A DNA stretch of 64,000 nucleotides, taken from assembly GCA_963971425.1 (NCBI GenBank), contig OZ020524.1, positions 11,225,845 to 11,289,844 on the forward strand. Reading direction: 5' to 3'. The position numbers and the translations under genes were made by a program. The DNA comes from Bryoerythrophyllum caledonicum (lineage: Eukaryota; Streptophyta; Bryopsida; Pottiales; Pottiaceae). The notes under the pieces were generated by a model. That model made no database searches, was not told where the DNA came from, and saw only the letters and a program-made list of their open reading frames with translations. Shown piece by piece: positions 43,876 through 55,723 of the stretch (position 1 is the stretch's first letter; every line of letters begins with the position of its first letter).

Positions 43876-45960
43876 GCTTATAAAAATGGGTGTAAAATCG
43901 GAAACTCTTACGGAAATATTAATAAGATTGAGACGCTTATTAATATTTTACCAACGAGTTAAAAAAGTGAAACTAATTTAATTCATTTATTAGCAAAAGA
44001 AATTGAACAAATTAGTAAGGAAAATCTTAAGGATAATCATAGAAGTCAATTTGTTGAAAGACTACTTTTTGAATATAAATATCCAAGAAATTTTGAAGAG
44101 GAACAAGACAAAGAATCTTTTGCCATTGACCCTTTTACACTTAGCTCATGGTTTCATTATAAAAGACCAAATTAATAGAGTAATGGGATCAAATTGGTTG
44201 AAATATAACCCAATTTCACCTCTTATAGTAATTTGATAGCTTATCTGAACATTTATTCGATAATAAATAGAAAAGAGAAAAAATAAATAAAATTCCTAAC
44301 TAAGAGAATTGATGAGCTTTTGTTTACACTAAGTCATTCTTATGAGGCAAAGTCGGTTCCGGACATTTTGAGATCATGGAAATATCCCCATAATTTTAAA
44401 CAAGAAGTTTATGATTTAGAAGCCTTAGAAAAATCTATTAGATTATATTTGGCACCTCGGGCTTAGTTGAAAATTTATTTAATTTAAATTTAAAAAATTA
44501 CATTAATTTCAAAATTTCAAAAAATAATAATTCCAAGCCACCATGTACAAGATGTGCGAAACATAATTCAATGTCCAACGAGGATAAAGATAAAGTAGAA
44601 AAGAAAAATAAAGCATGAGATGAAAGAGCTGAAAAACGTGCTAAACCGGAATCATTCGCCGTAGCTACAAATCTGTATTTTAATGCTTTGCCATCACCAT
44701 TTATTAAACAAGGTCTAAAATTGTCACCTCAACCATATGATGCACCAAATTCATGTGAAAATATTTTAGAGTTGAATGAATTGTTGACTTCACCACCATC
44801 TCCGATTATTGAACAAATTAGAGTCATTGAAGACCTATGAATTGAGGAAAAATCATCAACAACAATTTTATCAATTGTTGGCTAATTCTCTACAATACAA
44901 TAATCTTATTATAGAATCTTCTAAAGAACAAAAATCAACTAAAGTCAATTCATCATAAAGTGAAAATACAAATGATGATGGATCTATTAGTCCTTCTGTA
45001 GTTGAATCTTTATTTCAAACTCCAAGTGTAGCATTGTAGTCCAACAATTATTGAGGGAACTTTCAATAGTCGTGATGAGAATACATCATTAAAAAATTTA
45101 CAATTTGAAACTCCTTCATCTTACTTGGATTCTGCGGTCCAAACTTTTCTAACCAATTTGAATAAACCCGGAGAACAAGTATTAAAAGAAAATGCCCAAA
45201 AGAGACTAGTAATAAACTAAAAAATAAACAAAATTATTTAGAGGGAGATTTGGAATATTTAAGTGAGGAAGAAGACAATATACTACTTAAAAAACAACTT
45301 GATTATAATAACGGAAAAAATTTGGGTGAAAGTTCCTCAAGTAAGGATATCACTTATAAAAATACATTGAATGAGGAGCAAAATTTAAAGTTTGTTGTAC
45401 CTATACCGAAACCATGTGATAATACAAGTGGTAGTAAAAATTCAAGTAGTGGAGAAAGTTCAAACAGATTGGAAGAGAAATTACCTAGAACTCCTCTACC
45501 TATAGACCCCCCAGAACCTCCATCTCCTCCCCAATTTGAACCATTTGAACTAATAAACATGGCTCAACCAAGGATTTTAAATATAGCCCTATACCTTATC
45601 TATTATGGTTTTCCGGGATCTTATCCTGATTGCCATATAGATAGATTTAAAATTGTGGCTCAAGCAAATCAATTATCATTAAACTTTTATATAAGTGCTT
45701 TTTAAAGTACTCTATTGGATGATGCCTATGAGTGGTACATACAATTACCAGCACCTTTTAATACTTGGGATGAATTAAAAGATTCATTTTTGGCACGATT
45801 TTGGCCAAGATCATTTATACCCGGGTTAATAGATAGATTTTGTACCATACAAATGGCAACCAATGAGGGTATTGACTCCTAGTACACAAGGGTAAATGCA
45901 TTATTAAGAAAATGGACTAATCATGGATTAAATGACGAGGTCTTGGCATGTAACCATACA
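43876..45960 (+). mobile_element. Ty3/gypsy gag-like remains
   Basis: AT-rich, plus-strand, many stops. Segments read as an acidic/helical gag-like N terminus (DELLFTLSHSYEAKSVPDIL near 44310), an open stretch at 45250-45705, and then the retrotransposon gag signature DAYEWYIQLPAPFNTWDELK with SFLARFWPRSF at about 45720-45810. The gag signature is convincing; the upstream part is inferred from continuity of composition. It ends abruptly near 45960, before a segment of opposite coding sense. Its relation to the pol at 46970 is not proven. Confidence 0.65.
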
Positions 45961-46962
45961 AGGTGTTAGCAAGGGTGATCGTAAACCGTGTAGGTTTTTT
46001 AGGGTACATGATTGGTACGAGGAAAACAAAGAGTTGTTTGGCTCAGAGATCCAGGCGCTCCTGTAAGGCATAGCTATTCTTGGCGTCCTTGGTGCTCAAG
46101 CGTCCCTTAGCGTATTCCTCCTTCTTCAGACTTGTCCACCGTGCCCCTTGTCGTGGAAAACCATACATCTCCTGCCACCTTCCCATGGTCCACCAATCTG
46201 GGCAAGCTCAGATGCTATCTCCCTTCAGTTCAGGCAACGAGTCGTGTTGTATCTCCTGCACGGTTGACTCCACACAAAAATCCCAATAGAATTTAAGTAG
46301 GGAAAGACAACCCATCCGTAGGAGATCCTCCTTGAACTCGGTGGGTTCAAGAGGATCCTTGGGAATGATAGGAGAGATCTCCTTCACCATGGAGGTTGCC
46401 GGATTCGAGGAGGGTCCAAACGCCATTTGGCCGTCGTGGTGAGCTCTTTCCTTCTGATATTCCTTTGCCCTCTCCTGCTCTGGTTCCGACCTCTATTCTT
46501 GTGGTCTTCTTCACTCCCGCGGAGGTGGTAGTGATCCGTGTCGTACTCATCCTCGCCGTGCTCCTCGCGGTGGTGATCCTTGCCATGCTCGCGGTGACCC
46601 TCTTTGTGCTGATCTTCGTCGTGCTCCTCACGATGGTGATCCTCGCCGTGCTCCTCGCGGTGGTGATCCTCGCCCTGGTGATTCTAACCGTGGTCATCGG
46701 TAGTTTAGGGCTCGATTTGAGCTTGAATTGGGACTCGACTCGGTTTGGACTCGACTTGGTTTGGGCTCGGCTCGGGTCTTGGCTCGGGCTTCGGCTAAAG
46801 CTTACTTTTATTTGTTTTGAAGATTTGTTAGTAAGCCTTAGTTTCACTTTTCCTAATCTTGACTAGGAACTAACACTATTCAATCCTAAACTCCAAACTT
46901 AATTATATAGTCTAAGTTTAACTCCCCTAATTGACTAAGTAGTTTTTAAAAAAAAATCGCGG
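45961..46962 (-). pseudogene. Antisense retroelement-like fragment with His/Glu-rich repeats
   Basis: On the minus strand, one frame reads FGPSSNPATSMVKEISPIIP, then ECL-like LLRMGCLSLLKFYWDFCVES, then a stop. Further pieces are PDWWTMGRWQEMYGF and LFVFLVPIMYPKKPTR. The other part (46700-46480) is a degenerate 18-36 bp tandem repeat which in one minus frame reads HHREEHGEDHHREEHDED. This looks like a retroelement gag-type protein with a charged repetitive linker, but I cannot name the family. It lies inside otherwise plus-strand gypsy material. Confidence 0.4.
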
Positions 46963-46969
46963 TACGACA

Positions 46970-49820
46970 ACTGGCCGTGCCGGTACGCGGTGAGTCTTCT
47001 ACAGTGGAGAAAGAAACCACGGAGTTTGATGATTGGCATTTGGATTTGGGGCCACATCTTACCAGTGCCGAGGCACGGAAGATACGAGCGTTTATACATT
47101 TGTATCGTAGTTGTTTTGCCTTTAGTCTCCATTATTTGAATGGCTAGAGAGGCAAACCCATTCACATTGAGTTGGAGGATGACCACCCGATCTTCAGACA
47201 ACCATACAAGCTCAATCTTTCAAAGAAAATTGGGATTTAGACTGGTTGTTAGGAGTTGTGAGCCGCCAGCCTAATTGAGCTCTCCAAAGGCAAATATGCT
47301 TGTGCCACGGTTATGCCATCGAAGAAGGATATCTTTGGCAACTGGATGTAGCAGTGTATGTGTAGAAATTATAGGCCGGTCAATTGCAAGACCAAGTCTG
47401 ACTCATACCCCATGCCCACGCCAGAGGAGTTATTTGATGCAATGAGGCACGCTAGAGTATTTAGTATTTTAGACTTGCGGTCCAGTTACCATCTGTTACC
47501 ATTGATGGTGGATGACCAGGTGAAGACTGCATTCTAGGAGTTGATCAGGATGGAAGTGATCAACTCTATCATTGGAAGTTTCTGCCATTTGGTCTCAAGA
47601 ACACACCCGTTGAATTTCAGAGGCTGATGGACCGGGTGTTTGCCGATTTATTGTTTGCCCAATGCTACATTGATGACGTTATCATTTTAAGTAGCAGTCC
47701 ACAAGAGCATGTGAGGCACCTTCAGGCGGTCATTAAGAGGTTACGGCATGGGAGATTGCGCTTGTATAATGGCAAGTGCAAGTTCTTCTATGACCGGTTG
47801 TCATATTTCAGACATATGATTGTTTGAAGAGGGTCTTGGCGTATACATGCCAAGGTGGATGCATTGCAGAAGATTCCTGCCTCAATCGGCATGTCACGAC
47901 TGTGAGTTTTTCTTGGCTTGATAAAGTACTCTCACCGGTTTATCAAGAACTTTAACTTGATTGCTGAGCCGTTGACTATTTTCACAGGGAATGATCAACT
48001 ATGGACTTGGGGGCGGAAGCAGCTACACGCGTTTGCTATTTTGAAGTTGACGCTTAGTTCAACGCCTTTGCTGCAACGTCAGATGCTACAAGACCCTTTT
48101 AGTTACATACAAATTGGGTGATGTGGAACTGGAGGTAGTGTTGATTTAGAAGGATGATGAGGGACGAGAGTATGTTGTGACGTTTGCTTCTAGCAGCAAC
48201 AACAACGCGGAGTCCAACTATAAATCATATGAGGAAGAGACAATGGCTGCGGTTTGGGCCATAACCCATTTTGGCCCTATTTGTATGGGCAGCGTTTTAC
48301 GTTGGTGATCGACCATCAACCTTTGAAGTGGCTCATGGAGCCTGACAAGCTCACTGGCAAGCTTGCCATGTGGGCTTTGTTGTTTCAAGAGTATGACTTT
48401 GAGGCTGTACATGAGGTGGGCATCCCAAACTTGGATGCGGATGGTCTATCTCGCAATCCAAGTCGTTTGGAGGAGGATATGGCTGGTGCGAGGTGGCATA
48501 GGGACTATGACAGGGAGTTAGTCCCAAGGTGGCATGTAGCAGCTTACCTCACGTTGATGTCAAGCTCCGTGTCAAAGTTGCCTGATTTGGCAACGGATGA
48601 GGAACCGGATAGGGCCCAAGTTGTTAGTTATATGTGGGAAGACGGTCCAATCTTATACAAGCTACAACATGGGACACTTCCCCCAGCTCTTTTTGCTATG
48701 GAGCGTGATCGAGTTGAACACCGAATAACAATATTCCATTAGGAGAACAATCTTCTATTTTGGATGTGGCCGGACGGAACAAGGCACATAGTTCCCAGGC
48801 GAAATGAGAGGTCTTTGTTGGTATGGCAAGTACGCAAAGACCTAGGACATTTTGGTGTGCGACGGACTTATTTGATGTTGCGCAACCAATATTGGTGGAT
48901 CGGCATGTATCAGCACGTCACCACGTATTTTTCTCGGTGTGAAGTGTGTAATCGGGTCAGATCCAACTTCAACCTTGTCACCATAGTTGCAGCCTTTGCC
49001 TATTATGGGGCGAGGATATCGATGGTCTTTGGACTTTGCTGGTCAACTTGTCGTGACTCCACGTGGAGCCAAATATGTCTTGGTGATGGTGGAGCATTTC
49101 AATAAGTGGATTGAGTTTGTTGCTCTTCCGCAGAATCCTTCAGAGTTGACGGCCATGGCATTCCTTGACCGGGTGTTGGCTTGTTTTGGAGCCCCAATTG
49201 AGGTTTTGACAAACCAAGGGCGTGGTTTCCTTTGGGCTTTCAAAGCTGTGTACTAAGGCTTTGATTGACCACCGTACCACTTCTCGAGATCATCCAAAAG
49301 CGGACGCTTTGACGGAGCATGTGGTTCAGATCGTGAAGCGGGGCCTAAGGAAGTATGGATAACTTCAGGGTAGACACCGTGGTTGGGATCTGATGATACC
49401 ATGGATTGCTATGGAATAGCGGTTTGATCAACACGCTTCACTCGCTGCTTTTAATCTATACCAATTGTTATACGGGCGAGAGCCAATCTGATCGAGTTTT
49501 GTTTGGGAAAAGTTGGCTCTGGTTGTAGATTTGGACGATCCAGAGGTGTGGGCCCAATGTCTACAACATCAAGCGAAGTTCTTCAGTGGGCCATACCTAT
49601 AGCCATGGAAAGCTTATCTATCGCTCAACACCGTGACACCATGGGGTACGCTTGTATTTGTGGCGGTGCCTACTAATCTCAACAGCAACGTTTCCCCACG
49701 AGGGACTACATTTCTCTACAGCGTGAGGCGTTCGCGACGTTCGACGTCAAGGAAACACGTACTATTTTTTGTGTGAAGGTTGTGTTGCCAAGTAGCATCT
49801 TGTTGTTGGAAGGCAAGGAT
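46970..49820 (+). mobile_element. Ty3/gypsy pol remains: RT, RNase H, integrase
   Basis: Order as in Ty3/gypsy. RT: LSKGKYACATVMPSKKDIFG, RNYRPVNCKTKSDSYPMPTP, ILDLRSSYHLLPL, and the active site CYIDDVIIL at 47660-47690. RNase H: FTLVIDHQPLKWLMEPDKL and DFEAVHEVGIPNLDADGLSR near 48297-48450. Integrase zinc region: LGHFGVRRTYLMLRNQYWW and RCEVCNRVRSNF. Integrase core: RWSLDFAGQLVVTPRGAKYV and FGAPIEVLTNQGRGF, where the second catalytic Asp position reads Asn. Numerous stops and shifts. LTRs were not identified. Confidence 0.88.
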
Positions 49821-49921
49821 GGCTGGGAATGTCGGGAGCACTCTCAAAATTTTGCTTCCTGCCATTATCCATTGATGGCTCCGTTCATCCAGAGTCGACC
49901 GTTGTGTCAGACGGTCTTCCT

Positions 49922-50056
49922 TGCTTTGTGTGTGGTGAAATGAAGGGCACGGCTACGATGTTGATGTGTGGCCATTGCCAACGTGGGTGGCATATAGCTT
50001 GCTTGACGCCACCTCTTTCTACTCTACCGTCCGTGGATTGAACTTGTGCTTGTTGT
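49922..50056 (+). pseudogene. PHD-finger-like motif at the end of the gypsy pol
   Basis: Encodes CFVC, then CGHC after 11 residues, then QRGWHIAC, then LTPPLSTLPSVD, a TGA stop where PHD fingers have Trp, then TCACC. Spacing C-x2-C, C-x2-C, x4-H-x2-C, [W]-x-C-x2-C is that of a C4HC3 PHD finger, and WH-x-x-C-L-x-P-P-L is typical. It lies about 660 bp downstream of the last integrase-like frame and on the same strand. In chromoviruses a chromodomain occupies this place. Confidence 0.72.
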
Positions 50057-51954
50057 CGGAGGTCTTTGAGCCACGTTTCACTTGATGGAACGACTTGAAT
50101 TCCTTGTAGACTTGTCACTATGTGGTGCGTTGCTATCTAGTTGGAGTTCATGGTTTCGATTTAGGGATAGACAACGTGAAGATTGACCAAGGGATTGGCA
50201 ACAAAGTTGCTTAAGGCGATAAAAGATGGGGCTCACATTGCACCCGGCCTACCCTTTGTTTGTTACTTCTTTATATGTTTATTGATTCGACGATAGGCGA
50301 CATCTTCAACTGGATGCGTACAATTGTTGCAACGACATCGTCGGGGCGATTAGTCTTGTTAGTGTTGTTTGGTCCCAACCAAATAGAGGTTCTTATTATC
50401 TGCTAGGGAGGATACTTGACAGTGTACTACGTTGTCGCGAAGAGATTGATTACATACTTAAAAAAATAGACTAATTGAGGAAAATTGGGAGATCAGATGG
50501 CGATATGTTTATAAGTTCTTAAGTATATTAAATAGTTAGTAAATAGATTGAAGAGGATATATAAAGTCAATTTGGTTTTACTTTCCCAAGTTAGTTACAG
50601 ACTTTAGATCATATGGGAACAAAATGTTTAATAGTAAGTCTTTAGAGAAAATTTTAGGCCTAATAGATTTAAAATTTAGACCAAGGTTTTATTGTAAAGA
50701 TAAAACAAAGCATGAGGAAGGATAATGAAAAGGATTGAAAAATGTGGCAAGGAATAAGGGATACAAGAGTGAGGGAGGTAGCAAAGGATGGCAAGATGTG
50801 GCAAGGGATAAAGGATAAATAAGTGAAGGAGGTAGCAAGAAGTGACAAGGGATGGGGGAAGGATGAAAAATGGAGGAATATCAGCTTTACATTGACCATT
50901 GGTCTTGTCCAATGAGATGTAAGGGGCTCGCCGAGGCTATTGTAAGGTTTTCGGAGACTTTGAGCAGCATTGAATAGAGAAAGCCCAAATTACAAATCTT
51001 AGATTATAGACTACAATTTTGGCACAGAAAACATAGGATTTGAAGTTGGAATGAAGGAGTTAAAAGCAATTGAAGTTACGATGTGATTTGAAGATCCACT
51101 GCCACTCTTTTGAGTATCTTATAAATTATTAGAGAGATTTTGAAGATCAAGAGGAGTAGCTGAAAATGTGTTTTTAATTTCTATATATTGCGTAGAAGAA
51201 TTAAAGAATTTGGAATTTTTATGCAAGAATTATTTGGAGTTGAACAGAGACATATATTTTCCAAGTCAGTAAGTATATCACTTTGATGTTGGTGATGGTT
51301 TTGGCCATATCTTTAGTTTCTGGACGAGTTTTTGACTAAGATGTTTTGAATAGGTGGTTTATCACAATGACAAGCTATGTCTTAATTTTTACGGTATTTG
51401 AAGACTTTTCGTGGAAATTATGATGAATATAGTGCTCGAGTGTTTACAAATAAAGGTTTTAAGACGCTGTGAGTATTTTGGCGATATCTCAAAATCTGTA
51501 AGGAATTTACAGTTGAAATTTATTGTCTTACTTATTAATGCATTTTAAATTCTACGGCTTAAGTTAAGATCCATTTAGACGGTTGAATTGTAAGACGCAA
51601 GCTCTTAGAATTTTGTTTGGTTTCCCTTTTCAAGACTTGTGAATTTTACATAGTTTTCTTAGATAGTTGGGCTTCTTTGTCCTATAAGAACTTGTGTATT
51701 GAAGTGATTATCTCTTAAAAAAGACTATATATATATAAATGAAGTCTTACTTGTTGAGAACTTGATTGATTCAAAGTGGTAGGCAGAAATCTAGTATTTT
51801 TTTGAGGCACAAACTCTCTACCTCGACAACGTATACTTGTTTTAGTGTATATTTTTTGTTTATTTGATGTTGATTAGGACTCTCAATCTACTAAGGTTAT
51901 CAATTTTTCTTCACACGACAAGAAATAGTTCCATACTACTAATGCATGTCTGGT
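50057..51954. other. Possible gypsy 3' region, otherwise no gene seen
   Basis: AT-rich, no protein recognised. A purine-rich patch at 50690-50900 is a loose repeat of 'gaggtagcaag-atg-caag-gat'. If the gypsy element is complete, its 3' LTR should be here, but no matching 5' LTR was found by eye. Confidence 0.4.
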
Positions 51955-52075
51955 GGACATGGACTTAGTGGTGGAACGAATAGACACTATATTCACACGG
52001 GCTTCCTTCGGCAACTAGAGTTTTTCTTCTTCTTGTTATGCGTTGGGCTGGAATTTGTGCCCCCATGCCCAATGC
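51955..52075 (+). mobile_element. LINE 3'-tail fragment
   Basis: Aligns with the 3' end of the LINE at 8838-8940: 'ggacat-agttag-agtggaac', '-acactatattcac', 'cggcaactagagtttttctt' against 'cggagaccggagttcttctc', then 'aattgg'-type ends. It is the extreme 3' end of another, more diverged copy. Confidence 0.6.
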
Positions 52076-54202
52076 TTGAAATTGACATTGAGTATAAGAG
52101 AGAAGGCATGCCATGCATGACCTAACACTTGCATGATCCAAAACTGCACTATAATGTTGAGACTCTTGAACAAGGCCACAATAACAAGCTCGAGGGAGGT
52201 GGAGCAACCTAAAACTACACACCTTTGTGACCCTAACTGCAACTGAACCTTTCTACTTACAATCATAGAAAAACTTTGTGGATTGATTTATGCCAGACTT
52301 CGCCATTTCATGCATAGTATATGAAATTGTTCTGGATAGCGGTGCAATTATGGGTTGTTCTACCTTATTGTAATGCTTTCAAGTAGTCTCGAAATTACCA
52401 AAAAGGTTGCCACCAATAACGTTGTCATTGCCACTAATCTAATTCTCGAGCCAATCATTAGTTTTTGGCCTCTCCAATGTTTGGTTTGTGAATTTTCTAT
52501 ATATGTTTTAAGAAGTGGTGGGGTCAATTCTAACACAATTTATATTAGACATAAGGTGGACTCTATCACAGGAATGGATCACAACTTAATTTACACTACA
52601 AAATTTTGTAACTATTTCAATTAAGGGAGTTTAAATTTTGGAAAGATTGCAAAAATGATGATTTTCCATTTCAATTACAGAAGAAAGCAAAAAAAAGCAA
52701 AAACACCATATACCATTGCTATAATTAGTTCAAGGAGCTTAAGTTGGTGGTTTAAGGACATCCTAAAACCATAATATTAGTTATTCTTAGCATACTAGAA
52801 TTTTCCCAAGGATTAATATCATTCATTCTGCATCCTAGTATCGCTTTGTGAATTGAAGTCATGGTTGATACCCAGAGCACCTCCAAAGGGTAGGGATTTT
52901 TTCACCATCCTAAAAAAATGTTGCTTAGGTCCACTTCAAACTAGCATATTCTACTTCAGCAGAAGATTTTTATATTGTCTAGTTGCTGATCTAAAGTAGG
53001 TCCTGAGTTGTTAGAACCTCAGGGTATCCACATCTGCATTTATTTTATTTTATTTTTTTGGATTTGGGTTTTTTACCAATTTGCAATAGTTTTAATTACT
53101 CTTCAGAAACATAATTGGATAAATATGCCATTTTTCGTGTACGTAAGTCTTGTTTTGGCTGAGATTTCACAATATTGTGCAAACATTGGACAAAATTAAG
53201 CCAAATTAAATCAAAAAATCAAGAATGCCAATTGCCCAAGAAAAGATAGAAAGAAAAAAGAAAAAGTGTTGATTCACATATCACCTTCAAGTTGCATAAC
53301 TTTCAATTGTGGCCTTTAACCCTTAAAGGACTGAGACTATGTTTCACCAAAACCACCACAAAACTACCTCTCTAAGATGTGACATTGTGAGACTAATTGA
53401 ATTTTTTTTTTACTATTTTCAGCCATAGGATATTCAAGTTCAAGTCTACTACAAGGAGACATTCAAAAAAATTGTAAACTTTGATCTACGGATTGTCAGA
53501 TACATGCATTTGAAGAGTGCAATATGGTTTTTTTCTTCCTTGCATGGGCAAGTACAACGTACCCTGACTCAAGATAATGGCATATTTTCTTACTTACACA
53601 TTACATAAATTTTATGGATCTATGTTACACCTTGTTTAGGTCATTATATGCCAAAAATCACAAGTAATGGAGATGTTTAGGATGAAAAGAAATGGATTGC
53701 AATGACTAGGGGTTTAGAAAGTAGCCCTTTATATAGGAAAGGAAATTTATTTTTCAAATAAAAAATAAATTTTTGATCTAAAATTTGAATGGTAGATAGA
53801 GTGGTTATGCCTTATTTTAATAACTAAAAATATGTATTTTTGAAAAAGAGTAAAATCCTTGATTTTCAATGCACTCTTAAGTAAAAACAATGAAGGTTGC
53901 TAAGAACTTTCTTCACTACTATTTCCTCAAAAAGTGCAATAGTCAATTGTACAATACTACTATTCATCTCTATAGCACTCTGCTTAGGTGCCCTAAACTC
54001 GAGCTTTTGATGTTTAAAGCACCATACTTTTTCCCCAATAATTCCAAAGAAAAAGGTTCTCAAAGATAACCCGTATTTCTATTCCCACTGAAACTTTCAA
54101 AAAGTTATCTTCAAAATCAGATTTTTAGGAACCTACCCAAAATCAATTTGTACACTACATGCACAAATTATCCTTTTGGAGATTAAACCTCAAAACCTAC
54201 TT
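52076..54202. other. AT-rich intergenic, no gene seen
   Basis: No coding or RNA signature. A single TTAACCC-type end lies at 53316 ('ttaacccttaaaggactgag') without a clear partner. Confidence 0.45.
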
Positions 54203-54311
54203 TTAACCCTTTAGGGAGGATGGTCAATGTTGTCCAAACCTGTTGTAGATTTGGTCATTATAATCTATGACATGTGAGGACCAGATTTGGCCGTCATCTT
54301 TAGAGGGTTAA
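54203..54311. mobile_element. 109-bp TTAA-ended hairpin
   Basis: TTAACCCTTTAGGGAGGATG at the left and the complement TTAACCCTCTAAAGATGACG at the right. The arms continue to pair loosely (ggtcaatgttgtcc against ggaccagatttggcc). It is the shortest member of the TTAA-ended group. Confidence 0.6.
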
Positions 54312-54839
54312 ACTTCTCTTTTCTCTTAAAATAAGACAACTCTAATCTAAAATAAATAAAGAGTACTGAACATATCAAAACCTTCCCTAAATCAAAATGC
54401 TAACATGCATGGCTCAAAATAGTAAATATAAATGACTTGTTTTCTCCTAACAAGGACCAAGTTAGAATGAAGAAAATGCATCATGGTCAAGCCAAGGGAG
54501 ACACAAAGTCTAGCCTACCACACCTCGTGGTCGCTTTCAACACCACTATGACACAATGATCCGGACATAGTGGGTATCACCTATACATTATAGGGTGTCA
54601 CCCATGCATTATTGACATTACACGGGTAATCACCTAGACAAAAACTTTACATTTTCCAAAATTTTGGACAACTCTCCATTTTGAATGAATTATGTAGGAA
54701 AGCGACCACGGCGTAGGGCATTGAGAAACATGTCCAACCGAAGAAGAAACATGTCTTGTGACAAGCATGTAAAAGTATGAAACTTTAAAAAGTAGATTGC
54801 AGAAGTGGTTTTTGGTTAGGCCGGTGTGAAAAAGCCGAC

Positions 54840-55723
54840 TCGGATCAAGCCCCACAACTTAAGCATATTCAGTCCCGAAAGTCCGAAAAACAACGCCGGA
54901 ATCGATGCGAAAGCGCACTGCAACCGTCAGCTCGTCACCGCGCGCGCGCCGGAAGCAACAAGCAGTTGACCCCGTCGCGACAATCACCAGCTCGTTGCCC
55001 GCCTCCCGAGTCCCCACGCACTGATTACCCTTCTCAAAGCTGGACCCAGTCCTTGATTAAAATAACAGCCCCCTCGCTCATATTCTAGTGTGAAACTCAT
55101 CGATTCAGCTCCGCCACCTGATACTTCCCCGGCGTCATGGCTCGCCATTATTCTCGTGTTCACTGTCACACTCCATCACCTCATCATGGTGGTGTGCGCG
55201 ACTCGCCTGGGTTGCTTCACGTCGACGTCGATGCCGGTACTACTGGCTCGCCTGAGATGGAGAGGATGTCTTGCAGTGGCGCGAGCTTGAGGACGTCATC
55301 TGGTGGTAGTTTTCTAGTGTGTGTGGTGCGCGGTTATCTAGGTTTCTTGCCTGTTCACACCCGGGTCAGAGTCTAGTGGTGGTTTTATTTGTTCACCGAA
55401 CCGGCTGCTTGGGGAATTTAATAGTGGGAGGATCAGGTGCAATCTCGCTTTTGGTGCAATCATGCACCTGGGTGCTTCGTGCTGGACACGAAGTTTTTGA
55501 GGATTGACGGACCGTCGGTGGAAGATGTCGATGTGGGCGTGACAGTGTTGCAGTGCTGCTGGAATTTAGCAGGGCTTTCTGACGAGGTGATAGAGCATAT
55601 TGGACAGCCGAGGTTCACTGATTTTCGGTGGTGATATTCTGGTTTGAGTGTTGGGGGGGGGGAGATGGGCAGAGCGATTCTGTCTCGATGAAGCTGGTAG
55701 CTCGCTGATTCTAGAGAGAGGTT
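54840..55723 (+). promoter_or_regulatory. Upstream region of the ATL gene
   Basis: GC-richer than the preceding 2 kb, marking the start of the gene island at 55.7-59.5 kb. Short frames on both strands carry no recognisable domain. It probably holds the promoter and leader of the ATL gene; a G-run lies at 55653-55662. Confidence 0.4.
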
